Below, piece after piece: positions 35,873 to 44,901 of a DNA stretch of 64,000 nt (within the stretch, counting starts at the first letter, position 1; each line of letters begins with the position of its first letter). The notes beneath the pieces are model-generated. The model made no database searches and had not been told where the DNA came from. It worked only from the letters and a program-made list of their open reading frames with translations. The translations under genes and the position numbers were made by a program. Source of the DNA: Moorena sp. SIOASIH (lineage in GTDB: Bacteria; Cyanobacteriota; Cyanobacteriia; Cyanobacteriales; Coleofasciculaceae). The stretch spans positions 806,001 to 870,000 of the forward strand of contig NZ_JAAHIH010000005.1 in the NCBI RefSeq assembly GCF_010671925.1. The letters are read 5' to 3'.

Positions 35873-36329
35873 TAAAATATTTGCTAATTTTTCTAAATTT
35901 ACGTTTTTAATTGTCTGTACGAGACTAAGCAGAATTAAAAGGAATAAGTATTCTGACTTACTAAGTTGACTTTTTAAGTGGTTTTGGTAAAATGCAGGTA
36001 ACATTTTCAATTGGTAGGTTTTGTTGCAAATAATCGACCTATCTTTTTTTTACTACAAAATGGTGAACACTTTACATTTAAAGCGTTTCAGGCTATTTCG
36101 TCACCCCTTCAGAGTCTTGTGGGAATTCCTTGTATTAGCGATTAATAAAAATTAACAAATAAAAATAATGAAATGCAGGTATAATAGCTTGTCGATTACT
36201 ATTTCACTCAAAAAAAATGCTCAAATGAAATAGAGTACCCATAACTCGATGTCCCTTTGCTTTGAACAATTATGCATGTGTTGTGATGATTGGTTCAAGA
36301 ACAAAAACTAAAAAAGAAGTCAACTAAAT
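35873..36329. other. AT-rich gap upstream of ectA
   Basis: A 457-bp A+T-rich stretch without a supported gene. It must hold the ect promoter, but I cannot assign -35/-10 boxes with confidence. Confidence 0.5.
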
Positions 36330-36830
36330 ATGAAAGCAGATTCTATTATAACTTACAGACATCCAAGGTTAGAAGATGGACTTGAGGTTTATCATCTAAT
36401 AAAAAAAAGCCCACCTTTAGATGTTAACTCCCAATACTATTATTATCTTATTTGTAGTGACTTTAAAAATACTTGTGTTGTTGCAGAATCTGAGCAGAAA
36501 ATAATCGGTTTCATCTCTGGTTATTTAAAGCCCGAAAATTCGAAATGCCTGTTTATATGGCAGGTAGCCGTTGCCGAAAAAGCCAGAGGCAGAAAAGTTG
36601 CCACGAATATGTTAAAATGGCTAACCAAACAACCAAATTTTAGTGATATTCAAAGTTTAGAAACAACCATTTCACCGGCAAATAAATTATCACAAAATCT
36701 TTTTATGGGTTTTGCCGAGGAAAATAAAGCTAATTGCCAAACCAATTCATTTCTTGATGTTTCTCATTTTGATACAGAATCACACGATGCTGAGATTTTA
36801 TATAAAATTTTTCCTCTTATCTTATCTTAA
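36330..36830 (+). CDS. ectA: L-2,4-diaminobutyric acid acetyltransferase
   Basis: GNAT acetyltransferase that makes N-gamma-acetyl-diaminobutyrate, second step of ectoine synthesis. The 166 residues contain the EctA N-terminal RHPRLEDGLEVYHLIKKSPPLD, the ICSDFKNTCVVAE segment, and acetyl-CoA loop VAVAEKARGRKVATNML. The middle SLETTISPANKLSQNLF is also typical. It opens an ectA-ectB-ectC block and precedes ectB by 36 nt. Codon use is much more A/T-ending than in neighbouring housekeeping genes, suggesting transfer. Confidence 0.93.
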   Translation: MKADSIITYRHPRLEDGLEVYHLIKKSPPLDVNSQYYYYLICSDFKNTCVVAESEQKIIGFISGYLKPENSKCLFIWQVAVAEKARGRKVATNMLKWLTKQPNFSDIQSLETTISPANKLSQNLFMGFAEENKANCQTNSFLDVSHFDTESHDAEILYKIFPLILS

Positions 36831-36866
36831 ATTAAATTAAATTAAATAAAAAATAATTTATAAATT

Positions 36867-38117
36867 ATGAATATTATAGAGTCTTTAGAGTCAAATGTTA
36901 GAAGTTATATTCGTTCTTTTCCTGCTGTTTTTGATATTGCTGAAGGTGCAGTAATTTATGATGAACAGGGAAATGAATATATTGATTTTTTTGCCGGAGC
37001 AGGGGTTTTGAATTATGGACATAATAATCCAAAAGTGATAAAAGCTTGGATAGAATATCTGCAAAACAATCGTATTGTACACTCACTAGACAAAGCAACT
37101 GTTGCCAAAAGTAATTTTCTGCAAAAGTTTTCAGATACTATTCTTGTACCCAGAAATCTTGAATATAAACTGCAATTTACTGGACCAACTGGTACTAATG
37201 CAGTTGAAGCAGCCTTGAAACTGGCTCGTATGGTCAAGAAGCGTTCTAATATCATTGCTTTTACCAATGGGTATCATGGTTTAACGATGGGATCACTTGC
37301 TATAACAGGCAATCAGTTTTATCATGATAAAGCTTATAGTCTCAGGATAAATGTAGATCATGTCCCTTTTGATGGCTATTTCGGCAAAGACGTTGACACG
37401 ATTAACTATTTGCGAAAACTATTAATAGATCCCGGTAGTGGTATTGAGATACCCGCCGCAATAATTGTGGAAACTATACAGGGAGAAGGCGGTATTAATA
37501 TTGCTAGTGAAACTTGGTTAAAAAAACTTCAGGCATTATGTCGTGAGTTGAATATATTATTTATTATTGACGATATACAAGTCGGTAATGGACGAACAGG
37601 TACCTTTTTTAGTTTTGAAAAAATTGGAATTCTGCCAGATATGATTTGTTTATCTAAATCTATTGGAGGTGGGCTACCAATGGCACTACTATTGATTCGT
37701 CCAGAACTTGATCAATGGCTTCCTGGAAAACATACAGGTACATTTAGAGGTAATAATTTGGCTTTTGTTGCTGCAACGGAGTTACTTTGTTATTGGGAAA
37801 ACGATGATTTAAGCAAGGCTGTTGAATATAAATCTAAGATTATTCAAAAATCATTACAAAAACTTGCTGATGAATTGCCAGAATTACAAATGCAAGCTAG
37901 AGGTAGAGGTATGATTTGGGGACTAGAAATGCCGAAAGAAGGTTTTGCAAAACAAGTTTCCACCAGAGCATTTGAAAAAAAAATATTAGTGGAAACTTGT
38001 GGTAGCAACAGTCAAGTAGTTAAATTTTTACCGCCACTGATTATTGAAGAAGAGGTGTTAAATATAGGATTAAATAAATTATCAGAAGCGGTAAGAGAAG
38101 TTTTTGCTGAAAATTAG
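36867..38117 (+). CDS. ectB: L-2,4-diaminobutyrate-2-oxoglutarate transaminase
   Basis: Class III PLP aminotransferase that makes L-2,4-diaminobutyrate from aspartate semialdehyde and glutamate, first step of ectoine synthesis. Visible motifs: VRSYIRSFPAVFDIAEGA at the start, FTGPTGTNAVEAALKLAR, IDDIQVGNGRTGTFFSFE, and the PLP lysine in SKSIGGGLPMAL. Length 416 is standard. It is followed after 8 nt by the IR end of a decayed IS, which separates it from ectC. Confidence 0.95.
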   Translation: MNIIESLESNVRSYIRSFPAVFDIAEGAVIYDEQGNEYIDFFAGAGVLNYGHNNPKVIKAWIEYLQNNRIVHSLDKATVAKSNFLQKFSDTILVPRNLEYKLQFTGPTGTNAVEAALKLARMVKKRSNIIAFTNGYHGLTMGSLAITGNQFYHDKAYSLRINVDHVPFDGYFGKDVDTINYLRKLLIDPGSGIEIPAAIIVETIQGEGGINIASETWLKKLQALCRELNILFIIDDIQVGNGRTGTFFSFEKIGILPDMICLSKSIGGGLPMALLLIRPELDQWLPGKHTGTFRGNNLAFVAATELLCYWENDDLSKAVEYKSKIIQKSLQKLADELPELQMQARGRGMIWGLEMPKEGFAKQVSTRAFEKKILVETCGSNSQVVKFLPPLIIEEEVLNIGLNKLSEAVREVFAEN

Positions 38118-38119
38118 TC

Positions 38120-38732
38120 ATACAACCCACATTCCGCAGGTTAGAGAGGATAACGATGGTATTTTCGAAGGATGAAACCAATAGCATCTTCAATTAGAGT
38201 ACAAGATCTTGACCACTGTGGCATAGTGGCAGGCATCATTGACCAGATCGGGCTAGTGGAACAAATTAACCAGGAGTTGGGAACCCACTCCCAAGAGAAG
38301 CTCAGTGCATAAGTAGCGGTAAAAGCCATGATTATCAATGGTAAGGGCTTAGTCAGCGCTCCACTATACCTATTTGAAAAATTCTTTGAATGGCATTGCC
38401 ACTGAACATCTTCGTCGGAGAGGGGATTAAACCACTGCTTCTCTTTGATGACCGTCTGTGTTTATTGGTTTACACTCTCGCCCAAAGAGCCTTACGCCAA
38501 GCTCTCGCCCGGACTAAGCAAACTATTAACAACCAATTGGGTAAGCCGACGGCTACCCCGACAATGCGGTGGGTATTTCAGTGCTTTCAGTCGATTCATT
38601 TAGTTATCCTAGGCGGAGTCGAGCAAATTGTCAACTTAACTCATGAGCATCACAGGATTCTTCAGTTTCTTGGTGCTCCCTGCCAAAAATATTATCTACT
38701 GGTGTGACAAACCTGCGGAATGTGGGATACAA
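38120..38732 (+). mobile_element. Internally deleted IS1634-type element with terminal repeats and 6-bp target duplication
   Basis: Perfect 17-bp terminal inverted repeats, cccacattccgcaggtt (38126-38142) and its complement (38710-38726), bound a 601-bp element. The direct repeat ATACAA flanks it on both sides (38120-38125, 38727-38732). Inside are a DUF4277 N-terminal piece (IRVQDLDHCGIVAGIIDQIG, then a stop) and the C-terminal end of the same transposase (about 38450-38706, RTKQTINNQLGKPTATPTMR to KYYLLV). The catalytic middle is missing, so it cannot move by itself. Confidence 0.9.
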
Positions 38733-38769
38733 TATGTAATAATTAGTATATGTAAATAGGAAATACTAT

Positions 38770-39165
38770 ATGATTGTACGTCGCTTAAAAGAAATTCTTG
38801 GAACAAAGCGGGAAGTTAAAGCACCAAATGGCAACTGGACAAGTCGTCGTTTTTTATTAAAAGATGACCAAGTTGGCTTTTCTCTACATGATACTTTAAT
38901 TCATGCTGGAACAGAAACTTATATTTGGTATAAACATCATCTCGAAGCTGTTTATTGTGTAGCTGGAAATGGAGAAATAGAAGACATAGAAACAGGTGAA
39001 ATACATCCTATTTCAGATGGTACTTTGTATTTTTTGAACAAGCACGAAAGACATTATTTAAGAGCAACAGAAACCATGCGTATGATATGTGTATTTAATC
39101 CTCCTTTGACTGGAGAAGAGGTACATAATAAAGAAGGTTTTTATGAAATAATAAATAGTGAGTAA
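38770..39165 (+). CDS. ectC: L-ectoine synthase
   Basis: Cupin-fold lyase that closes the ring of N-gamma-acetyl-diaminobutyrate to give ectoine. The 131 residues show MIVRRLKEILGTKREV, NGNWTSRRFLLKDDQVGFSLHDT, the metal-site segment HHLEAVYCVAGNGEIED and ALNKHERHYLRA-like LNKHERHYLRATE, all typical. An AGGA site is 8 nt upstream of the ATG. The IS remnant lies just upstream, so ectC may depend on read-through or its own promoter. Confidence 0.95.
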   Translation: MIVRRLKEILGTKREVKAPNGNWTSRRFLLKDDQVGFSLHDTLIHAGTETYIWYKHHLEAVYCVAGNGEIEDIETGEIHPISDGTLYFLNKHERHYLRATETMRMICVFNPPLTGEEVHNKEGFYEIINSE

Positions 39166-39250
39166 AGCTAATAAAATAATCAACTCCAACAGAGACTTTT
39201 TGATAGATGATAATTTATAGATAAATTATATTTGATTTATCTATAATAAA

Positions 39251-40141
39251 TTAATGCTCTCTTGATGCAATAAATTCTGGTCTTGGTTTTGTGCCAGCAT
39301 AGGGAGATATCAATTTATTGTATATACTATTGTAAACAAAGAAAAGATTATATCTAGGAAATGGTGATAAATTGTCAGATGAACCATGAATTATATTACA
39401 ATCAAAAAATATTACCGAACCTGCTTTGGCTTTAAACGAAGTTATACCATGTTTCTTGATTATTTTGGTGATTGAGTCTTTTGTAGGTACGCCATATTCC
39501 TGTTTCTTTAAAGAGTGTTTATAATGAGCTTCTGGAGTTTTACCCGGACATTGAATAAAGTATTTATGAGAGCCTGGTACTAGTAGTAATGGACCATTAA
39601 ACTCATTATTATCAGTAAGCAAAATAGAACAGCTTACAGCTCTCATGTTAGGCATACCATCTTCACTATGCCAAGTCTCAAAATCTGAATGCCAATAAAA
39701 CCCTTTACCATCAAATCTATCTTTACAATTCATTCTTGATTGATGAATATACGTTGGGCTTCCTAGCAATGCTTCTGCAATATTTAAAATCTTCCGACTG
39801 TAACAGAGTTTTTTAAATATTTCATTAGTTTTATGAATATTAAATACAGACCTTACGATTTTAGAGTCTATCTCTCTAATAAGTTCTGGATTTTCAGATT
39901 CTTCTAAGTAATTTTTTTTTAGTTTTTTAGCTTCATTTTTTAAATTATTTAATTCATGAAAAGATAACAAATTTTTAATAATCAAGTACCCATTTTTTTT
40001 ATAAAAAGTAACTTCTTTGTTATCAAGTTGAGCATTTTTAAATTGTTCAAGAGTACCATAAATGATTGGCTCTTTTCTTTTAATAAATCCACTCTTGTCT
40101 CCCCTAGAAGGGTACAGATCTTGTGCAACCTCAACTTTCAT
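39251..40141 (-). CDS. ectD: Ectoine hydroxylase
   Basis: Non-heme Fe(II)/2-oxoglutarate dioxygenase that converts ectoine to 5-hydroxyectoine. The EctD signature is complete: FYWHSDFETWHSEDGMPNMR around residues 138-157, supplying the H-x-D iron ligands, and the distal histidine in CNIIHGSSDNLSPFPRYN. Length 296 matches the family. It is convergent with ectC (85 nt between stops). A GGAGG site lies 8 nt before the ATG. Low G+C like ectABC. Confidence 0.93.
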   Translation of the reverse strand: MKVEVAQDLYPSRGDKSGFIKRKEPIIYGTLEQFKNAQLDNKEVTFYKKNGYLIIKNLLSFHELNNLKNEAKKLKKNYLEESENPELIREIDSKIVRSVFNIHKTNEIFKKLCYSRKILNIAEALLGSPTYIHQSRMNCKDRFDGKGFYWHSDFETWHSEDGMPNMRAVSCSILLTDNNEFNGPLLLVPGSHKYFIQCPGKTPEAHYKHSLKKQEYGVPTKDSITKIIKKHGITSFKAKAGSVIFFDCNIIHGSSDNLSPFPRYNLFFVYNSIYNKLISPYAGTKPRPEFIASREH

Positions 40142-40975
40142 ATAATTATTCCTCCAAATATATTGGAATTTTATAAATGGGTTGTTAATGCTACTATTCC
40201 ATTATCCCTAATGATACCCAAAAATAATGTTTAAATTACTTTTTTTAGTGTTTGGTTTTGAAGCAATCATCAAAACGTTTTGACCCTGGTTGACTGACAA
40301 AAGTTGGGAATAAAGCCCCAAATCCCTTTCTCTATAAACTTTTTCGGCTCTAAGGAAAAAGCCTATTCGGTATCTGTTGTTTAACAGGTGAATCGAGCGG
40401 GTGAACTCGCGACCACAACTACCGCGCTTATAAGCTTTTCACGGTCTGATGGCTATAAACGCGCTTAGCCCGCATCGGACAAGCATTCTGGAAGTTTTGT
40501 CAGTCAACCATGCGACCCCCAGTGCTATCTTAACAGAAATACTACCTCGTAACTTTTTGTTGCAACCTCCAAGACAAATGCTCCAGAACCTTCACTTGTC
40601 ACCAATGATTATTAGGTGGTGTTACTGCTGGTGATTGTTCTCTTCATTTTTAAGCTAAAAAGAAAGCTGTTGTTGTATTACCTCCTGCTTTTTGTGAGAC
40701 ATCCGCTGAAGTGAATTTAACATCTTAAGAAAACCGTCAGGCGCAAAATTGTCAACAGGTGGAATACGTTTATGTAAATTCTGGGGGGGGCGACGAAATA
40801 AGCTAAAACGCAGACTCTATAAGCAATCTAGCCCTTAGACCTCGTTGATAATACTTTCGTGTCTTGATGCAATAGCGAGTGGGGGAAACCACGGCAGTTG
40901 CTCATGGGGGAGACCCCCAAGACCGCACTGCCTCCCCAAGACCGCGCTGCATCGCTTATTAGGACCCACGTCTCA
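40142..40975. other. Gap downstream of the ectoine island
   Basis: 834 bp with no supported gene. A frame at 40449-40634 is open but has no family resemblance. Composition returns to the genomic average by about 40380. A GTCAGTCAACCA motif appears near 40499. Confidence 0.5.
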
Positions 40976-41278
40976 TTAATTCGGTTCTAGTTCTATACAA
41001 ACATCCTTGAAATTAATCCAGGTTTGACCATATAAACCAACGTAAAAACTGGACGGTGCGCGCCTCCTAGGCCGGGGAACCCGGCCTAGGGTCGCACCGC
41101 TATGTCTGAGCTCTATTCGACCAGGTTCTTTGACACGAGCCACATAGTTTTGTATTCCTTGACGTTTAATATTCTGACCATGAATAGTTGCAGAAGTGTA
41201 AGCTATGGCTATCAATAAAACTAAAGAAATAAACCGTTCACCCTCAACTTTAGCTGTCCGGCAAAATTCATCCCACAC
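40976..41278 (-). pseudogene. IS4-type transposase, C-terminal fragment with in-frame palindromic insert
   Basis: The frame encodes the C-terminal segment of an IS4-like transposase: ERFISLVLLIAIAYTSATIHGQ (shown in part) near the start and SSFYVGLYGQTWINF near the end. Between RHS and SFY a palindromic element adds 15 residues (GATLGRVPRPRRRAP) without breaking the frame. The first 13 residues and the last few do not fit the family, so both ends are truncated. It bounds the ectoine island on the right. Confidence 0.8.
41055..41098. repeat. Palindromic element, GGTGCG...CGCACC family
   Basis: 44-bp copy reading ggtgcgcgcctcctaggccg then ggcctagggtcgcacc. The stem differs from the AATTAAATTCGCC type but the ends are the same; it is close to the copy at 4885. 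It is inserted in frame within a transposase remnant. Confidence 0.9.
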
Positions 41279-41311
41279 CTAATGCGTAGCATTAGGTGTG
41301 GGATGAATTTT
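41263..41311. repeat. Perfect 23-bp inverted repeat with 3-nt loop
   Basis: The arm ending cacacctaatgc (41263-41285) is followed by gta and by its exact complement starting gcattaggtgtg (41289-41311). It sits at the 5' end of the transposase fragment and could be a strong hairpin, a terminator-like structure or a junction made by an inverted duplication. Confidence 0.88.
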
Positions 41312-42654
41312 GAACAGGGTATTATAAAATTGCTATAATATATGTACTGATAAACAAAGCCGTTCGCGAAGCGTGGCCAAAGGCCTTAAATGCTGGTTTG
41401 TCAGCCACCTACGTTCCTAAAAAATAGAACTTATGGTATTGTTCCGGCGCGGAGGGGCATCCCGTGTCGTTAATAAAGCTTACCGTGTATCCGTTCGCGC
41501 AGCGTCGGCGAAAGCCGATAGCGATGGCTGGAGTTGGTAAGAAGCCCACAGTGTAATCTTGGCCAAAGGCCACGCTACGCGAACGATTCAGTGTGGGAGT
41601 ATGTCACTATTCTCTAAATACTGAGGGGGTGACAACAAGGCGTTAAATTAGACAGGGTATGGGGTGTGGGGTGTGGGGTGGGGAGAATAGAAGGGAATTT
41701 GAAGTGAACCCAGGGATAACAATCGGTCCGAAACCTGATTTAACCGTCCCGTTGCAACGTAGCCAGCTCCTGATCTTCCCCAACACCCATCACCCCACAC
41801 CCCACACCCCGTAAAGTTTTTAAGGCTGTTTGTCACCCAGTCAGGAACCCCTCTTGCTAGCATGCCTATTGCCTCTTGCCAAGCGCGAGTATGTTTACAA
41901 CCCAGATACAAACGCTATAGTAATGAGGTACACAGGAATTTTTACCAATTCCAAAGTTCCCTCTTTTTTATTCCCTACTCCCTACTCCCTACTCCCTACT
42001 CCCTAAAACCTAGGACTTTTTACCTCCCCTGAGTGTTCAAAAACAAATGCCAAGTTGGCATGACAAACAATACCTACTAGACTAAGCTAATAATTAGATT
42101 GACATCCCCACGGGTGAAAACCCCGTGGAGTCTGTGGTTATACTACAGCCAATGGGTTAAAACTACCTTGGCTTGAAGCCTATCAATAGACTACTAAATC
42201 CTTAGGCTATTATTAACAACCTGTAGATTAGTTTGGTGGTGGCAAAACCAATCAAAACCTCTGTTGAAAACCTCTGTTGTTTTGGTATGAAGCAGGACTG
42301 GCAACCCAAAACTAAAGTAAAGTGCCATCGCGCTCCTGTCCCTGGAAGATTTTTGAGGTTTTGCGATCGCTTAAGTAGCTTGTATCAGTAGCTTTTATCG
42401 TAAGCATTCAGCCGTCAGCCGTCAGCCGTCAGCCATTTGCATAGCGTGGCCATAGGCCAAGGCTCAAGCTACTAATGGTGCTTATTCTATTCAAAAGCAC
42501 CATTAGTAGGGTACGCTATGGGCATAAACTGTTCCCGTAGCTTGGCCACAAGCCTTTAGCTGTTCGCTTAGCGTGCGCGTAGCGCATTAGCTGATACGCG
42601 ACACGCTGATAGCTGAATGCTTACCTTTTATCAGTAGCTCGTCCCTAGGGAACC
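41312..42654. other. Repeat-filled intergenic region
   Basis: No gene is supported over 1.3 kb. It contains several GTTCGCGTAGCGTGGCC-type palindromes (about 41360, 41490, 41560, 42530-42600), a ggtgtgg array (41656-41682) with its complement near 41790-41815, four ccctact units (41966-42002), gtcagcc units (42407-42433), and near 42095-42130 a hairpin CCACGGG...CCCGTGG after ATTGACATCC that recalls the end of IS200/IS605-type elements. Confidence 0.6.
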
Positions 42655-44682
42655 ATGAATTGGTGCATTAATCCCGACTGTTCTAAACCTTACAATACAG
42701 AAGATACCAGATTCTGCCAAGCCTGTGGTTCGGAATTACTCTTGGCAGAACGCTATCGCGTGATTGGCTTGCTCAGTGACAAAGGTGCTTTCGGTAAGAC
42801 CTATGAGGTAGTTGATCACAACAGTGATCAAAAAAGTGATCACAACACTCTCAAAGTTCTCAAAGTCTTGACTGACTATCAATCTAGAGCAGTTGAGCTG
42901 TTTGAGCAAGAAGCATGGGTTTTGAGTCAGCTGAATCATCCAGGAATTCCCAAATCAGAAGGAACGTTTATCTTCTCCTGCAGAAACAACGAGATCAGCT
43001 TAAACTGCATGGTTCTCGAATACATTGAAGGCTTAGATTTAGAGGAGTATCAGCACCAACACAAGAATCACCCCATTGACGAAACCTTAGCCTTAGAATG
43101 GCTATCCCAACTGGTAAAAATTCTCCATGTAGTCCATCAGAAGCACTTTTTCCATCGCGATATTAAACCATCCAATGTCATTCTCAGGAAGGATGGACAA
43201 CTAGTGCTCATTGACTTTGGGGCTGTGCGGCAAGTCACCAACACCATCATTGCTGGCGGTAAAAACACCCAGATTCATACTCCAGGTTACGCACCACCAG
43301 AACAAGAGCAAGGCTATGCCATGCCACAATCTGACTTCTTTGCCTTGGGGCGCACCTTTGTTTATCTGCTCACTGGTAAGGAACCGATGGATCCCCTTCT
43401 GTACAATCCTGATACCAGTGAATTACTGTGGCACCGCTATGCCCCTCAGGTCTCGCCTCAACTCAGAGAATTTATTGACCAACTGATGGCTCCCTTAGTC
43501 AGTCAGCGTCCTCGGAATACTGGGGAGATTTTGCAGCACTTGGCCAAGCTTGAGCAGGTAATAAATCCACCACCCTCACGACGCCAAGTCCTATCAAAAA
43601 TACTATCCACTCGCTTCAAGGGGTCTTCCATAGGTTTAAGCAATACAAGGTTAACGAGGGTATTGACTAAACGGAAATTACTCAAAGCCGCTGGTTTTGG
43701 TAGTGTCGGACTAGTATTAGCAACAGTCATTGATCAACTCTCGGACTCACCCTCCCACACCCTCACCCCTAACCAGTTGACCCTCAATTTTACTCAGGAG
43801 GTAGAAAAGGATAAGCCACTATCCCCCAGTAATCAAGAGCAAAAAGCGAAGGTCACCAATGTATCCCTACAGAACTTTGAATTTGATGTGGTCAAAGTGA
43901 ATCCCCAAGGTCAGATAACCAACCGCAATCGTCATCAAGCCAAGTTTTTTAAAGAAAACTTAGGTAACGGGGTAATGCTGCAAATGGTGTCTATCCCTGG
44001 CGGTACCTTCACTATGGGTTCACCAGTTTCTAAACACTTGGTCACTGTAAAGCCCTTGTATATGGGCAAGTTTAGTGTAACTCAGGCACAGTGGAAAGTG
44101 GTTGCTTCCTTACCCAAAGTCAGTCGTGAATTGGATTCTGACCCATCCCACTTCAAAGGAGATCATCTGCCTGTGGAGCAGATATGTTGGTATGACGCTG
44201 TAGAATTTTGTGCCAGAGTATCTCAAAAAACCGGACGCACCTATCGGCTACCCAATGAAGTGGAATGGGAATATGCCTGTCGTGCTGGGAGTACCACAAA
44301 ATTTCACTTTGGTCAAGCAATTACCACCAATTTGGCTAACTACGATGGTCATCAGACTGACACTGATGGTTCACAGCCAAAAGGTATCTTTCGAGAGAAA
44401 ACTACGACGGTGGGGAGTTTTAAAGTAGCTAACGCCTTTGGGCTATACGATATGCATGGCAATGTCTGGGAATGGTGTGCTGACCATTGGCATGAAAATC
44501 ACCAGGGTCCTCCATCGGATGGCAGTGCGTGGCTAAGCAATAATGAGGATCGGGATCGGTTACTGCGAGGAGGGTCTTGGCTCAACAGTTCCGGCTACTG
44601 CCATAGTGATTATCGCAATTTCAATAGTCCGGATGTTACATATATCTCCTTTGGTTTTCGGGTAGTTTGCGATTTGATTTAA
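42655..44682 (+). CDS. Serine/threonine kinase fused to FGE-sulfatase (C-type lectin fold) domain, second copy
   Basis: A 675-residue paralogue of the gene at 9239. Zinc ribbon CINPDC...CQACG at residues 4-25; kinase about 35-300 with HRDIKPSN and DFGAVRQ, but the glycine loop reads LLSDKGAFG, so one glycine position is altered. A hydrophobic stretch near 345-365 preceded by KRKLLKAAGFG may be a membrane helix. The FGE-like domain spans about 420-675 (GGTFTMGSP, YRLPNEVEWEYACRAG, WEWCADHW, LLRGGSW). Its last 24 codons look hypermutable (see findings). Confidence 0.9.
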   Translation: MNWCINPDCSKPYNTEDTRFCQACGSELLLAERYRVIGLLSDKGAFGKTYEVVDHNSDQKSDHNTLKVLKVLTDYQSRAVELFEQEAWVLSQLNHPGIPKSEGTFIFSCRNNEISLNCMVLEYIEGLDLEEYQHQHKNHPIDETLALEWLSQLVKILHVVHQKHFFHRDIKPSNVILRKDGQLVLIDFGAVRQVTNTIIAGGKNTQIHTPGYAPPEQEQGYAMPQSDFFALGRTFVYLLTGKEPMDPLLYNPDTSELLWHRYAPQVSPQLREFIDQLMAPLVSQRPRNTGEILQHLAKLEQVINPPPSRRQVLSKILSTRFKGSSIGLSNTRLTRVLTKRKLLKAAGFGSVGLVLATVIDQLSDSPSHTLTPNQLTLNFTQEVEKDKPLSPSNQEQKAKVTNVSLQNFEFDVVKVNPQGQITNRNRHQAKFFKENLGNGVMLQMVSIPGGTFTMGSPVSKHLVTVKPLYMGKFSVTQAQWKVVASLPKVSRELDSDPSHFKGDHLPVEQICWYDAVEFCARVSQKTGRTYRLPNEVEWEYACRAGSTTKFHFGQAITTNLANYDGHQTDTDGSQPKGIFREKTTTVGSFKVANAFGLYDMHGNVWEWCADHWHENHQGPPSDGSAWLSNNEDRDRLLRGGSWLNSSGYCHSDYRNFNSPDVTYISFGFRVVCDLI

Positions 44683-44695
44683 ACTTTAGCAAAGG

Positions 44696-44901
44696 GAATA
44701 GGGAGCAGGGAGCAGGGAGCAGGGAACAGGGAAAAAAAAATTATCACAATTCCTACACGGATTGCTATTTCAATCTAAACTTTTGATCTAAACTGCACCA
44801 TTAACGCAACAGTTTGTTTGTAGAAAGTTTCTTTATCTTCACCGTTGACAGTCAACCGTCAATTGTCAACCGTTAACAAAACCTGGTTAACACAAACCTG
44901 G
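44696..44901. repeat. GGGAGCA heptamers and shared CAATCCGTGT segment
   Basis: Five gggagca/gggaaca units at 44696-44733 follow the kinase-FGE stop codon. At 44744-44765 lies a segment whose reverse complement (caatccgtgt.ggaattgtga) is at 24651-24672. Confidence 0.82.

Noticed and set aside
38141..38338. 65-residue minus-strand frame in the ect region
   Set aside because: It is the shadow of the DUF4277 transposase piece on the plus strand within a bounded IS remnant.
40449..40634. 61-residue frame downstream of ectD
   Set aside because: No ribosome-binding site, no family likeness and no neighbour support.
42095..42180. IS200/IS605 end
   Set aside because: Only a hairpin and an ATTGACATCC motif recall such ends; no TnpA or TnpB sequence is nearby.
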